Part shown: positions 1-5,939 of the stretch, in pieces
Numbering within the stretch: position 1 is the stretch's first letter
How the letters are laid out: each line of letters begins with the position of its first letter
Assembly (NCBI GenBank): GCA_937930275.1
Contig: CALGLM010000331.1
Coordinates: 1 to 5,939, forward strand
Source of the DNA: an uncultured Ignavibacteria bacterium
GTDB taxonomy: Bacteria > Bacteroidota > Ignavibacteria > Ignavibacteriales > Melioribacteraceae
Reading direction: 5' to 3'
DNA: 5,939 bases
Position numbers and translations under genes: made by a program
The notes under the pieces: model-generated
Told to the model about the DNA's origin: nothing
What the model saw: the letters and a program-made list of their open reading frames with translations, nothing else
The model's database searches: none

Positions 1-65
1 TATCAAGCGAATTTCGTACAGCACAATATCAAAATATTAAGCAAAAAATGCTTTTAAGGAAATAA
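1..65 (+). CDS. possible 3' tail of an upstream gene (weak)
   Basis: Frame 3 is open from the left edge to a TAA at 63-65 and would encode 20 residues ending QKMLLRK. That ending loosely resembles the basic, hydrophobic ends of T9SS sorting domains such as KKMVLIK, which ends the next gene. Openness alone proves little: frame 1 also stays open to position 57 and frame 2 to position 40. No upstream motif of the sorting domain is inside the window. The stretch could equally be non-coding, so this is a suggestion only. Confidence 0.2.
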   Translation, partial: SSEFRTAQYQNIKQKMLLRK

Positions 66-140
66 TGTTAAATGTTGAGTGTTAAGTGTTGAATAAATAA
101 TGTTATATGTTAAAACTTTAGTGCTAAATAAAAAGTGAGA
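64..140. repeat. degenerate 7-bp tandem repeat in leader of first gene
   Basis: Read in steps of seven from 64, the sequence gives AATGTTA, AATGTTG, AGTGTTA, AGTGTTG, AATAAAT, AATGTTA and TATGTTA through 112. It continues in the same register with a degenerate unit (113-119), AGTGCTA (120-126), AATAAAA (127-133) and AGTGAGA (134-140). Six of the first seven units fit [A/T][A/G]TGTT[A/G]. The array stops 7 nt before the start codon, so most of the leader of the first gene, including its only purine-rich stretch, lies in the repeat. Its function is unknown. It could be a short tandemly repeated element of the heptamer type, a spacing element or a multi-site binding region. The periodicity is directly visible; the units after 112 are weaker. 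Confidence 0.6.
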
Positions 141-147
141 AATTATC

Positions 148-2367
148 ATGAAAAAAATGTTTGCTTTATTTTTAATTTTTGTTGTACCTTTTATTACTAC
201 AAATTCAAAAGATTGGCTTTCTTTAACGGGAAGTAAAGCTCAATCTATTACTGATATTCATATGTTTAATACAAGTAGAGGTATTGCTTGCGGCGGTGGC
301 GGATTGCTTTATAAAACCGAAAACGGCGGAATTACTTGGAATATAGTGCAATCACCGGTTACAACCACCTTATACGCAATTACTTTTGTTGATAATTGGA
401 ACGGCTATATAGGTACAGATAAACAGGTTTTGGTTACAAAAGACGGCGGAAGTACTTGGACTAAATTACCGATTACCGATGCTACAGGTATGGTTAAAGA
501 TTTATATTTTAGTGATGTAAATAACGGGCAAGCTTTGGTTTCCGCTACTTCGGGCGGGCAAATATTTAAAACCACTGACGGGGGTATTACATGGACAAAA
601 ACATTACAAGCATCAAAAGATTTATTGGCATTTAGTTTTTATTCGCCTACTAAAGGGGTAGCAACAGGTAAAGATGTAGGAACGTTATACTATACTACGG
701 ACGGAAATACTTGGGTAAATTCCCCTACTCCTACTTTAGGCGGATTTAATTATACTCGCAGCGATATTTGGGGCGTTTATATGGTAAGCGAAAATGTTGC
801 CTACGGAACGGGTTGGGGAAGTAGAGCGGCAGGTTTACAGCCTACAATTCATATAAAAACAACAAACGGCGGTCAAACTTGGGAATATCAAACATTACCC
901 GAAAACCAAAGAACTTACGTTAATTTTGAGGATATATATTTTAAGGATGTAAATAATGGTTTTTGCGTTGGCGGAAGCAGCAGTTATGAAGGCGGAATGA
1001 TATTAAAAACAACAGACGGCGGTATTAATTGGGAGTATGTTCCGGCTCAATTAGGTTTCCCTATTATTTCAATACACGGAAACGGTGACAATTTATGGGT
1101 GGTTGGTGATGCCGGTTGTGTTGCTTATTCCTCCGATTTTGGTGTAAATTGGGAGTTAATTGTACCTTATCCATCATCTTTTTTATATGATTTGACCTTA
1201 TCGGGTTATACGGTTTTTGGAGGCGGATTTACCGGTGCTTTTGTAAAAATTAACTTTCCTTTAACAAAACAAGAATTTATTGAAGGCGGTTTTGCGGTTG
1301 TAAATAACAAATCACCAAAAATTAACGAAATTCAATTTTTTGGAGATAGTCCTTTCGGCAATAATACAATTTACATGGCGCGTAGTAATAATTTAGTTTG
1401 CAAATCTACCGATAACGGAAGTACTTGGACTGCACTTACTAAAGATTCCAGTTCGCTAAACTTGTCTTTTAACGGGTTGCATTTTTTGGATGAAAACACC
1501 GGTTTTGTTGCGGGAAAAATTGAAAATCCGTTAATAAAAACAACGGACGGCGGTCAGACATGGACACAATTGAACCCAAATTCGGGAGTTGATTTAAATG
1601 ACGTATATTTTACTGATTTAAACAACGGTGTTGTGATCGGGAAAAATAAGACTGTAAAATATACTACGGACGGCGGCATAAATTGGGAAAATGCTACACT
1701 TTTTAATATACCGCCAAGTGCACCGAGTACTGCGGAATTAAAACGAATAACTTTTTCCGGTTCAAATATAGGATATATTGCAGGGGCATTAAATTTTAAG
1801 ACAACGGACGGCGGTAAAAATTGGTATTATTTGGAATTACCCGATAAAACTATATCGATGACTAATGTTAGCACCCACGATGGTTCGTTTGTTTCTAAAG
1901 TTTGTTTTACGGGCGGAAATCACGTATATGAATCTGAGGATAACGGGAATACATGGAATGATATTGTAGATACAAACGTTGTAAAAGTAAATACATTATA
2001 TAGCTGCAAGTATGATTATGGCGGTTTTGTTTGGGTATGCGGTTCAAATTCTTCAATTTATACTACTAATCCTTTAGTTAGCGTAGATGAACCAACAATT
2101 TCCAATAGTTTTTATATTGATCAAAATTATCCAAATCCTTTTAATCCTTCAACTAAAATTAATTATTCGTTGGTTAATTTTAGTAAAGTTGAATTAAGCG
2201 TTTATAACATGCTCGGTCAAAAGATTTGCGAATTGGTTAATTCCGAACAGTCGGCAGGAAAATACTCGGTTCAATTTAATGCGGAAAACTTAAGCAGCGG
2301 TGTGTATTTTTATACAATTAAAGTAGATAACTATATACAGACAAAAAAAATGGTTCTTATTAAATAA
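148..2367 (+). CDS. secreted YCF48/Asp-box double beta-propeller protein with T9SS type A sorting domain
   Basis: The predicted product has 739 aa. A signal peptide (residues 1 to about 20: basic start MKKM, then a hydrophobic run) sends it through Sec. The body consists of YCF48/BNR-like repeats with twelve recognisable Asp-boxes of the form [S/T]xDxGxxW. They begin near residues 57, 97, 142, 183, 238, 288, 328, 420, 465, 506, 552 and 596, mostly 40-55 residues apart. Degenerate positions near 368 and 639 would bring the count to 14, which fits two seven-bladed propellers. Residues about 655-739 form the T9SS type A sorting domain: NYPNPFNP at 660-667, a VYNMLGQ strand at 685-691, SGVYFY at 717-722 and the final KKMVLIK. 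In this family the domain directs transfer across the outer membrane and is then removed. Asp-boxes are structural, so they do not show sialidase activity, and no catalytic set was recognised. The ATG at 148 is chosen because the signal peptide begins there, although only a weak purine stretch (AGTGAGA, 134-140) precedes it. A second TAA follows the stop directly. Ligand and role are unknown: adhesion, a surface-complex subunit or glycan binding are all possible. Confidence 0.93.
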   Translation: MKKMFALFLIFVVPFITTNSKDWLSLTGSKAQSITDIHMFNTSRGIACGGGGLLYKTENGGITWNIVQSPVTTTLYAITFVDNWNGYIGTDKQVLVTKDGGSTWTKLPITDATGMVKDLYFSDVNNGQALVSATSGGQIFKTTDGGITWTKTLQASKDLLAFSFYSPTKGVATGKDVGTLYYTTDGNTWVNSPTPTLGGFNYTRSDIWGVYMVSENVAYGTGWGSRAAGLQPTIHIKTTNGGQTWEYQTLPENQRTYVNFEDIYFKDVNNGFCVGGSSSYEGGMILKTTDGGINWEYVPAQLGFPIISIHGNGDNLWVVGDAGCVAYSSDFGVNWELIVPYPSSFLYDLTLSGYTVFGGGFTGAFVKINFPLTKQEFIEGGFAVVNNKSPKINEIQFFGDSPFGNNTIYMARSNNLVCKSTDNGSTWTALTKDSSSLNLSFNGLHFLDENTGFVAGKIENPLIKTTDGGQTWTQLNPNSGVDLNDVYFTDLNNGVVIGKNKTVKYTTDGGINWENATLFNIPPSAPSTAELKRITFSGSNIGYIAGALNFKTTDGGKNWYYLELPDKTISMTNVSTHDGSFVSKVCFTGGNHVYESEDNGNTWNDIVDTNVVKVNTLYSCKYDYGGFVWVCGSNSSIYTTNPLVSVDEPTISNSFYIDQNYPNPFNPSTKINYSLVNFSKVELSVYNMLGQKICELVNSEQSAGKYSVQFNAENLSSGVYFYTIKVDNYIQTKKMVLIK

Positions 2368-2375
2368 TAAACAGA

Positions 2376-2394
2376 GGGTTGCTAACGGCAACCC
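2376..2394 (+). terminator. hairpin between the two propeller genes, possible terminator
   Basis: GGGTTGC (2376-2382) and GCAACCC (2388-2394) pair perfectly over 7 bp around a TAACG loop, starting 9 nt after the stop codon of the first propeller gene. The following bases, AATTTAAT, are only moderately T-rich. This is therefore not a textbook intrinsic terminator; it may be a weak or partial one, or a structure that stabilises the 3' end of the upstream message. No other strong inverted repeat was seen in this gap. Confidence 0.55.
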
Positions 2395-2407
2395 AATTTA
2401 ATATAAA
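2379..2407 (+). promoter_or_regulatory. weak sigma70-like promoter candidate for the second propeller gene
   Basis: TTGCTA (2379-2384) and TATAAA (2402-2407) are separated by 17 nt and match the sigma70 consensus at 4/6 and 5/6 positions. The -35 part overlaps the hairpin at 2376-2394. Transcription would start near 2414, directly against the ribosome binding site, which is unusually short for a leader. In AT-rich DNA such matches occur by chance, and read-through from the upstream gene is an equal alternative. Confidence 0.2.
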
Positions 2408-2414
2408 CAACAAT

Positions 2415-2420
2415 AAGGAG
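2415..2420 (+). promoter_or_regulatory. strong Shine-Dalgarno site of the second propeller gene
   Basis: AAGGAG lies 6 nt before the ATG at 2427, a near-ideal match and spacing, and it fixes that start. The first gene has no comparable site, so the two adjacent genes may be translated at different rates. Confidence 0.8.
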
Positions 2421-2426
2421 TAATAT

Positions 2427-4394
2427 ATGAAAAGAACTTTATTATACTTTATTTCAATAATGATAATCGGAAGTATTTGCACAAATGGGCAAGCTACTTC
2501 CGTACCTTACAAATGGGTAAACTCGCCAAGCGGTCCGCTTGAAGAAATGGCATACGGTATTACAACAGATTATGCCGGTGCTAATACATATGTAACGGGC
2601 AAGTTTCAAAGTAAACCCTTGAATATGGGGAATGGTATTACAATAACTCATACCGGTATGAAAGATTATTTTGTTGCAAAATATAACGGTCAAGGTGAAT
2701 GCGTTTGGGCACACGAAGGAGGCGGAGACGTAACAACCGAAGGAAGAGATGTGGTAATTGACCAAGACGGTAATATTGCCGTTACGGGCGGTTTGTACGG
2801 AAACAGTATATTTGGCGGTATTCCTTTAGTCGGTTCGGGTAACTGGGATGTTGTGGTTGTAAAATATAATCCCAATGGTGATGTTTTGTGGGCAAAAAAA
2901 GGTTCGTCTTATAGGCAGGATAGAGGAAACGGAATAACAATTGATAATCTTGGTAACTATTTAGTTGTGGGGTACTTTGGCGGAGCAGGTGTTGATACTG
3001 CTAACTTTAACGGCTATAAATTAACCGGATACGGTGATAGAGATATTTTTGTTGCAAAATATAATACAAACGGTGATTTATTGTGGGTTAAAGCTGCCGG
3101 CAGTAGTAGCAGCGGAGAAGAAGGTTGGGGTATAGCAGTTGATAATGACAATAATATATACATTGCGGGAATGTATCAAGGTACTGCAAATTTTGGTACA
3201 TTACAAACTACGGGTATGGCAGGAAAAGACGTATTTGTTAGCAAGCTTTCACCCAACGGTGATTTTTTATGGGTTAAAACACTTTTAAGTCCAAAAGATA
3301 TTGTGGTGGCAGATTTAGAAATTTCAACAACTAAAAATGAAATAGCAATTGCGGGTTATTTTACCGATACCGTTATTGTAAACAACGTAATGCAGTTTAG
3401 TAACGGATCGGAAGATGCCTTTGTTGCCCGTTATAGTTTAGATGGCACGTTAAATAGTTTTTACCATTTTGGCGGGGCTTTAGCCGATAGGGCAAGCGGT
3501 ATTTCGGCAGCCGGAGGAAATAAATTTTGGGTTGTAGGTAATTTTTATGGTACAATGACATTGGGGGGAACTACTTTAGCAAGCAGCGGCGATAGAGATG
3601 CATTTATGACTTTACTTGATAATAATAACGATCACATATATTTTAATGTCGGAGGCGGTACGTCAGATGATTTTTGTACTGATGTTTCGTGTGACGGAGC
3701 AGGAAACGCTTTTGTAACAGGATATTATAACAATACGGCTAATTTCGGAAGTTTTCAAGTTACATCTGCCGGAGATGACGAAATGTATGTTGCCCGTATA
3801 GGCGATTTTATTGTGCCGGTTGAACTGATCTCGTTTAATGCCGAAAATATAGACGGAAAAGTTAATTTAAATTGGGTTACGGCAACAGAAACTAATAATT
3901 ACGGATTTGATATAGAAAGAAGTTTTGACAAAATAAGATTTGAAAAAATTGCTTTTATTAACGGAAAAGGTACCTCTTCGGTTATTAATAACTATAATTA
4001 CGTTGATAATACAAATTTTAACGGAGTTGTTTATTATAGACTAAAGCAAACTGATTTTGACGGCACTCACCACTATTCGGACATAGTAGAAGTTAATACG
4101 GAAATTCCTGCTAATTTTGCGTTGATGCAGAACTATCCAAATCCGTTTAACCCGACAACAACGATCACTTATACACTTAAATCGGAAGGTTTTGTTACTA
4201 TAAAGATATTTGATGTATTAGGGAAAGAAGTTGAAACAATAGTTAACCAAATTCAAAATAGAGGTACCTATAAATTAACCTTTAATGCAGCCAATATAAA
4301 TAGTGGTATTTATTTTTATAATTTAACGGTATCTGATAAATTGTCCGGCAATTCTATTTTTAATCAGAGCAAAAAAATGATTCTGGTTAAATAA
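2427..4394 (+). CDS. secreted SBBP-repeat seven-bladed beta-propeller protein with T9SS type A sorting domain
   Basis: The predicted product has 655 aa. Residues 1 to about 23 form a signal peptide (MKRT, a hydrophobic core, then NGQA). Residues about 28-457 hold seven repeats resembling SBBP beta-propeller repeats. Each has a GxxxDxxGNxxVTGxF-like strand pair followed by DxFVAKYNxxGxxLW. The conserved Asp falls near residues 80, 141, 206, 268, 330, 391 and 451, a very regular 60-65 residue step. The last three repeats are more worn, and the Trp is lost from repeat 5 onward. W30 at the N-terminus may supply the strand missing from the last repeat, closing a seven-bladed ring. Residues about 463-558 form a beta-sandwich-like linker that often sits before T9SS sorting domains (PVELISF, LNWVTATETNNYGFDIERS, YYRLKQTDFDG). 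Residues about 565-655 are the type A sorting domain: NYPNPFNPTTTI, IFDVLGKEV, SGIYFY and the final KKMILVK. The protein is expected to be secreted or surface-attached. No catalytic residues were recognised and the ligand is unknown. The gene starts 59 nt after the preceding propeller gene on the same strand. Confidence 0.93.
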   Translation: MKRTLLYFISIMIIGSICTNGQATSVPYKWVNSPSGPLEEMAYGITTDYAGANTYVTGKFQSKPLNMGNGITITHTGMKDYFVAKYNGQGECVWAHEGGGDVTTEGRDVVIDQDGNIAVTGGLYGNSIFGGIPLVGSGNWDVVVVKYNPNGDVLWAKKGSSYRQDRGNGITIDNLGNYLVVGYFGGAGVDTANFNGYKLTGYGDRDIFVAKYNTNGDLLWVKAAGSSSSGEEGWGIAVDNDNNIYIAGMYQGTANFGTLQTTGMAGKDVFVSKLSPNGDFLWVKTLLSPKDIVVADLEISTTKNEIAIAGYFTDTVIVNNVMQFSNGSEDAFVARYSLDGTLNSFYHFGGALADRASGISAAGGNKFWVVGNFYGTMTLGGTTLASSGDRDAFMTLLDNNNDHIYFNVGGGTSDDFCTDVSCDGAGNAFVTGYYNNTANFGSFQVTSAGDDEMYVARIGDFIVPVELISFNAENIDGKVNLNWVTATETNNYGFDIERSFDKIRFEKIAFINGKGTSSVINNYNYVDNTNFNGVVYYRLKQTDFDGTHHYSDIVEVNTEIPANFALMQNYPNPFNPTTTITYTLKSEGFVTIKIFDVLGKEVETIVNQIQNRGTYKLTFNAANINSGIYFYNLTVSDKLSGNSIFNQSKKMILVK

Positions 4395-4423
4395 TTAATC
4401 GCGAAGAGGGTTTTTGAGGAAAT

Positions 4424-4453
4424 TTGAATATTTTTTAGTAATTTAGATATAAA
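4424..4453 (+). promoter_or_regulatory. possible sigma70-like promoter of the iron-sulfur protein gene
   Basis: TTGAAT (4424-4429) and TATAAA (4448-4453) are 18 nt apart and match consensus at 4/6 and 5/6 positions. Transcription would begin near 4460, leaving a leader of about 25 nt that includes the ribosome binding site. A Bacteroidota-type promoter (TTTG with TAnnTTTG) was also looked for. TCTTTTTG at 4456-4463 matches only partly and lacks a well-placed upstream TTTG. The context is AT-rich, so a chance match is possible. Confidence 0.3.
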
Positions 4454-4474
4454 AATCTTTTTGTATTATTTAAC

Positions 4475-4478
4475 GGAG
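4475..4478 (+). promoter_or_regulatory. Shine-Dalgarno site of the iron-sulfur protein gene
   Basis: GGAG lies 7 nt before the ATG at 4486. With the N-terminal membrane segment that follows, it supports this start codon. Confidence 0.6.
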
Positions 4479-4485
4479 CCTTTTA

Positions 4486-5939
4486 ATGAAAAATAAGATA
4501 CGAATAATATTTCAGCTTATATTTTTAGCACTGGTTGTTTATGTAGGAGTAAGACCTCTTTTTGATCCGGGATATGCCCAAGATTTTGAAGCTTACTGTC
4601 CGTTTGGGGGTATTTCGTCATTTTTTAGTAAACTACAGCTTGGTACAATGTCTTGCCAAATGAGTACTACCCAAGTAGCTTTAGGTTTAGGTTTATTGGT
4701 CGGCGTAATGCTTTTTGGAAAATTGTTTTGCAGTTATGTTTGTCCTTTGGGTACTATTATGGAATGGATTGGAAGATTGGGCGACAAGCTAAAAATTCGT
4801 TTTGATATTCCGAAAGTTATTGATAGACCGCTGCGTTTATTAAAATATGTTTTGTTGTTTCTTACTATATACTTTACAATGACAATGAGTGAGTTGTTTT
4901 GTAAACAATACGATCCATATTTTGCATTGGTTAATTTATTCAAAAATCCAGATATAACGCTTGTTTATGCTATTATTGCGGTTGTAATTACATTTTTAGG
5001 CTCTCTGTTTTTTAGAATGTTTTGGTGTAAGTATTTGTGTCCGCTTGGTGCAATTAGTAATATATTTCTTAATATTTACGGTGCCTTGGGGGTAATTGTA
5101 CTATTTGCGATATTAAAAATGTGGATTATTAAGGATTTAAGTTATGTGTATTTATTAGGCGGTTTAGTTGTTGTGGGAATTATTACCGAAGTGATATTTA
5201 AGCGCGGATTTTTTATGCCGTTTGCAAAAATACATAGAGATAACACAACTTGTAACAATTGCGGTTTGTGCGAAGCCGAATGTCCGCAAGGAATAGATTT
5301 AACAAAATTTGACGTTATTAATGATGTTGATTGTAACTTGTGTGGTGATTGTGTAAAATCGTGCAAAGTTAAACATTCAATTACTATAGGAAAAACAAAA
5401 GTTACAAATTACTTACCGCCTATTGCAACGGTAGTTTTAATAGGATTAAGCTTGTGGTATGCATCCACGTTTGAATTTACTACAATTTCCGAACGTTGGG
5501 GAAATTTTGAAAAGATTAAAAATGTACAAGTATTCAGAATGGAAGGCTTAAAAAGTGTTAAATGTTACGGCAGTGCAATGTCGTTAAAAATGCAATTGGC
5601 AACAATACCCGGTATTGTAGGTTTGGATGCTTATGCCTCATCTCATACGGTTGAGATATATTATGATCCTTCGCTTATGAATGCCGAAAAAGTAAAAGAA
5701 TCTATATTTACACCTATAAAGCAAGAAGTTAACAAAGTTGATGATGATATGAAAGACAGTATTTCGGTATGTGAAGTATCTGTAATAGGGTTATTCGATA
5801 ATATAGACTTTAGTAACTTTGCATGGGCACTTAAAAAGGGTGAAGGCGTTTATGGCTTTGAAACACATTTTGGTGAACCGGTTAGGGCTATCATTTATTT
5901 TAATGAAGAGTTAACTTCCTTAATTCAAGTTGAAAGACT
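4486..5939 (+). CDS. polytopic membrane 4Fe-4S protein (NapH/NosR/CcoG-like) with HMA-like C-terminal region, 3' truncated by window
   Basis: Frame 1 stays open from the ATG at 4486 to the edge, giving 484 complete codons and no stop. Hydrophobic segments lie near residues 7-24, 63-81, 116-133, 157-179, 194-213, 217-237 and 308-326. Signature motifs are AYCPFGG (37-42), CxxxCP at C82/C86 and again at C181/C185, then two 4Fe-4S ferredoxin motifs: C256, C259, C262, C266 followed by Pro, and C283, C286, C289, C293 followed by Lys. The paired CxxxCP motifs plus a ferredoxin domain are typical of the NapH/NosR/CcoG membrane electron-transfer families. Basic stretches at about 99-120 and 238-251 suggest that these cysteines face the cytoplasm. 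With an odd number of segments the tail would be periplasmic. Residues about 347-410 resemble an HMA fold, with GLKSVKC (354-360) where GMTCxxC is usual, so the first Cys is Ser and only C360 remains. A further beta-alpha-beta-like stretch (about 426-472, VSVIGLFD) may be a second, metal-site-free copy. The gene begins 91 nt after the second propeller gene. The likely role is electron transfer across the inner membrane, perhaps linked to metal handling or oxidase assembly. Donor and acceptor are unknown, and the exact family is unsure because the end is missing. Confidence 0.88.
   Translation, partial: MKNKIRIIFQLIFLALVVYVGVRPLFDPGYAQDFEAYCPFGGISSFFSKLQLGTMSCQMSTTQVALGLGLLVGVMLFGKLFCSYVCPLGTIMEWIGRLGDKLKIRFDIPKVIDRPLRLLKYVLLFLTIYFTMTMSELFCKQYDPYFALVNLFKNPDITLVYAIIAVVITFLGSLFFRMFWCKYLCPLGAISNIFLNIYGALGVIVLFAILKMWIIKDLSYVYLLGGLVVVGIITEVIFKRGFFMPFAKIHRDNTTCNNCGLCEAECPQGIDLTKFDVINDVDCNLCGDCVKSCKVKHSITIGKTKVTNYLPPIATVVLIGLSLWYASTFEFTTISERWGNFEKIKNVQVFRMEGLKSVKCYGSAMSLKMQLATIPGIVGLDAYASSHTVEIYYDPSLMNAEKVKESIFTPIKQEVNKVDDDMKDSISVCEVSVIGLFDNIDFSNFAWALKKGEGVYGFETHFGEPVRAIIYFNEELTSLIQVER

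Noticed and set aside
89..116. Promoter-like TTGAAT and TAAAAC with 16-nt spacing ahead of the first propeller gene
   Set aside because: The -10 match is only 4/6, the spacing is short, and the bases fall within the heptamer repeat, which makes chance matches likely.
2343..2350. Run of eight A near the end of the first propeller gene as a phase-variable or slippage site
   Set aside because: It encodes the conserved Lys-Lys of the sorting domain ending, and the second propeller gene has a similar run of seven A at its equivalent position. Codon content explains it, and slippage would alter only the last few residues.
148..2367. Sialidase or other glycoside hydrolase, suggested by the many Asp-boxes
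   Set aside because: Asp-boxes are structural turns found in many propellers. No arginine triad or other catalytic set was recognised, and YCF48-like repeats fit better.
2454..2875. Open frames on the minus strand (2454-2765 and 2690-2875)
   Set aside because: Both lie entirely inside the second propeller gene, whose + strand frame has clear repeats and a signal peptide. Their products show no recognisable domain, so they are antisense shadows.
4395..4485. Terminator after the second propeller gene
   Set aside because: Only short, AT-only or 4-bp inverted matches were found (for example AGAT/ATCT at 4445-4458). None makes a convincing stem with a T-tract.
4734..5366. Open frames on the minus strand (4734-4943 and 5142-5366)
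   Set aside because: They oppose the + strand iron-sulfur protein with its ordered cysteine motifs and membrane segments. No start signal or domain supports them.

Overview
The window is AT-rich bacterial DNA carrying three genes, all on the + strand. Two encode exported beta-propeller proteins that end in type IX secretion system (T9SS) type A sorting domains. The third encodes a membrane iron-sulfur protein that runs off the right edge. The C-terminal signature with the core NYPNPFNP and the ending KKMxLxK is typical of the Bacteroidota/Chlorobiota/Ignavibacteriota group. The NPFNPS/T variant, low GC and clear Shine-Dalgarno sequences ahead of the second and third genes point to Ignavibacteria or a near relative rather than to Flavobacteriia or Bacteroidia, where Shine-Dalgarno use is weak. 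This placement is an inference from sequence style only.

Layout: positions 1-147 hold a possible tail of an upstream gene (to 65, weak) and then an in-register 7-bp degenerate repeat (64-140) that runs into the leader of the first gene. Gene 1 (148-2367) is a 739-aa YCF48/Asp-box propeller protein. Its repeat spacing fits 14 blades, i.e. two seven-bladed propellers, followed by a sorting domain. A short gap (2368-2426) contains a perfect 7-bp-stem hairpin, a weak promoter-like pair and a good ribosome binding site. Gene 2 (2427-4394) is a 655-aa protein with seven SBBP-like repeats of about 62 residues, a linker domain common in T9SS cargo, and a sorting domain. A 91-nt gap (4395-4485) with a possible promoter leads to gene 3 (4486 to the window end). 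Gene 3 is a NapH/NosR/CcoG-like polytopic 4Fe-4S protein fused to a heavy-metal-associated (HMA)-like tail.

Genes 1 and 2 probably make cell-surface or secreted proteins. Their ligands cannot be read from sequence, and nothing shows they work together beyond adjacency and a shared export route. Gene 3 looks like a separate function: inner-membrane electron transfer, possibly tied to metal handling. No RNA gene, insertion sequence, CRISPR array or phage signature was seen. The least ordinary items are the HMA-like tail of gene 3, in which one of the two metal-binding cysteines is replaced, and the heptameric repeat ahead of gene 1.
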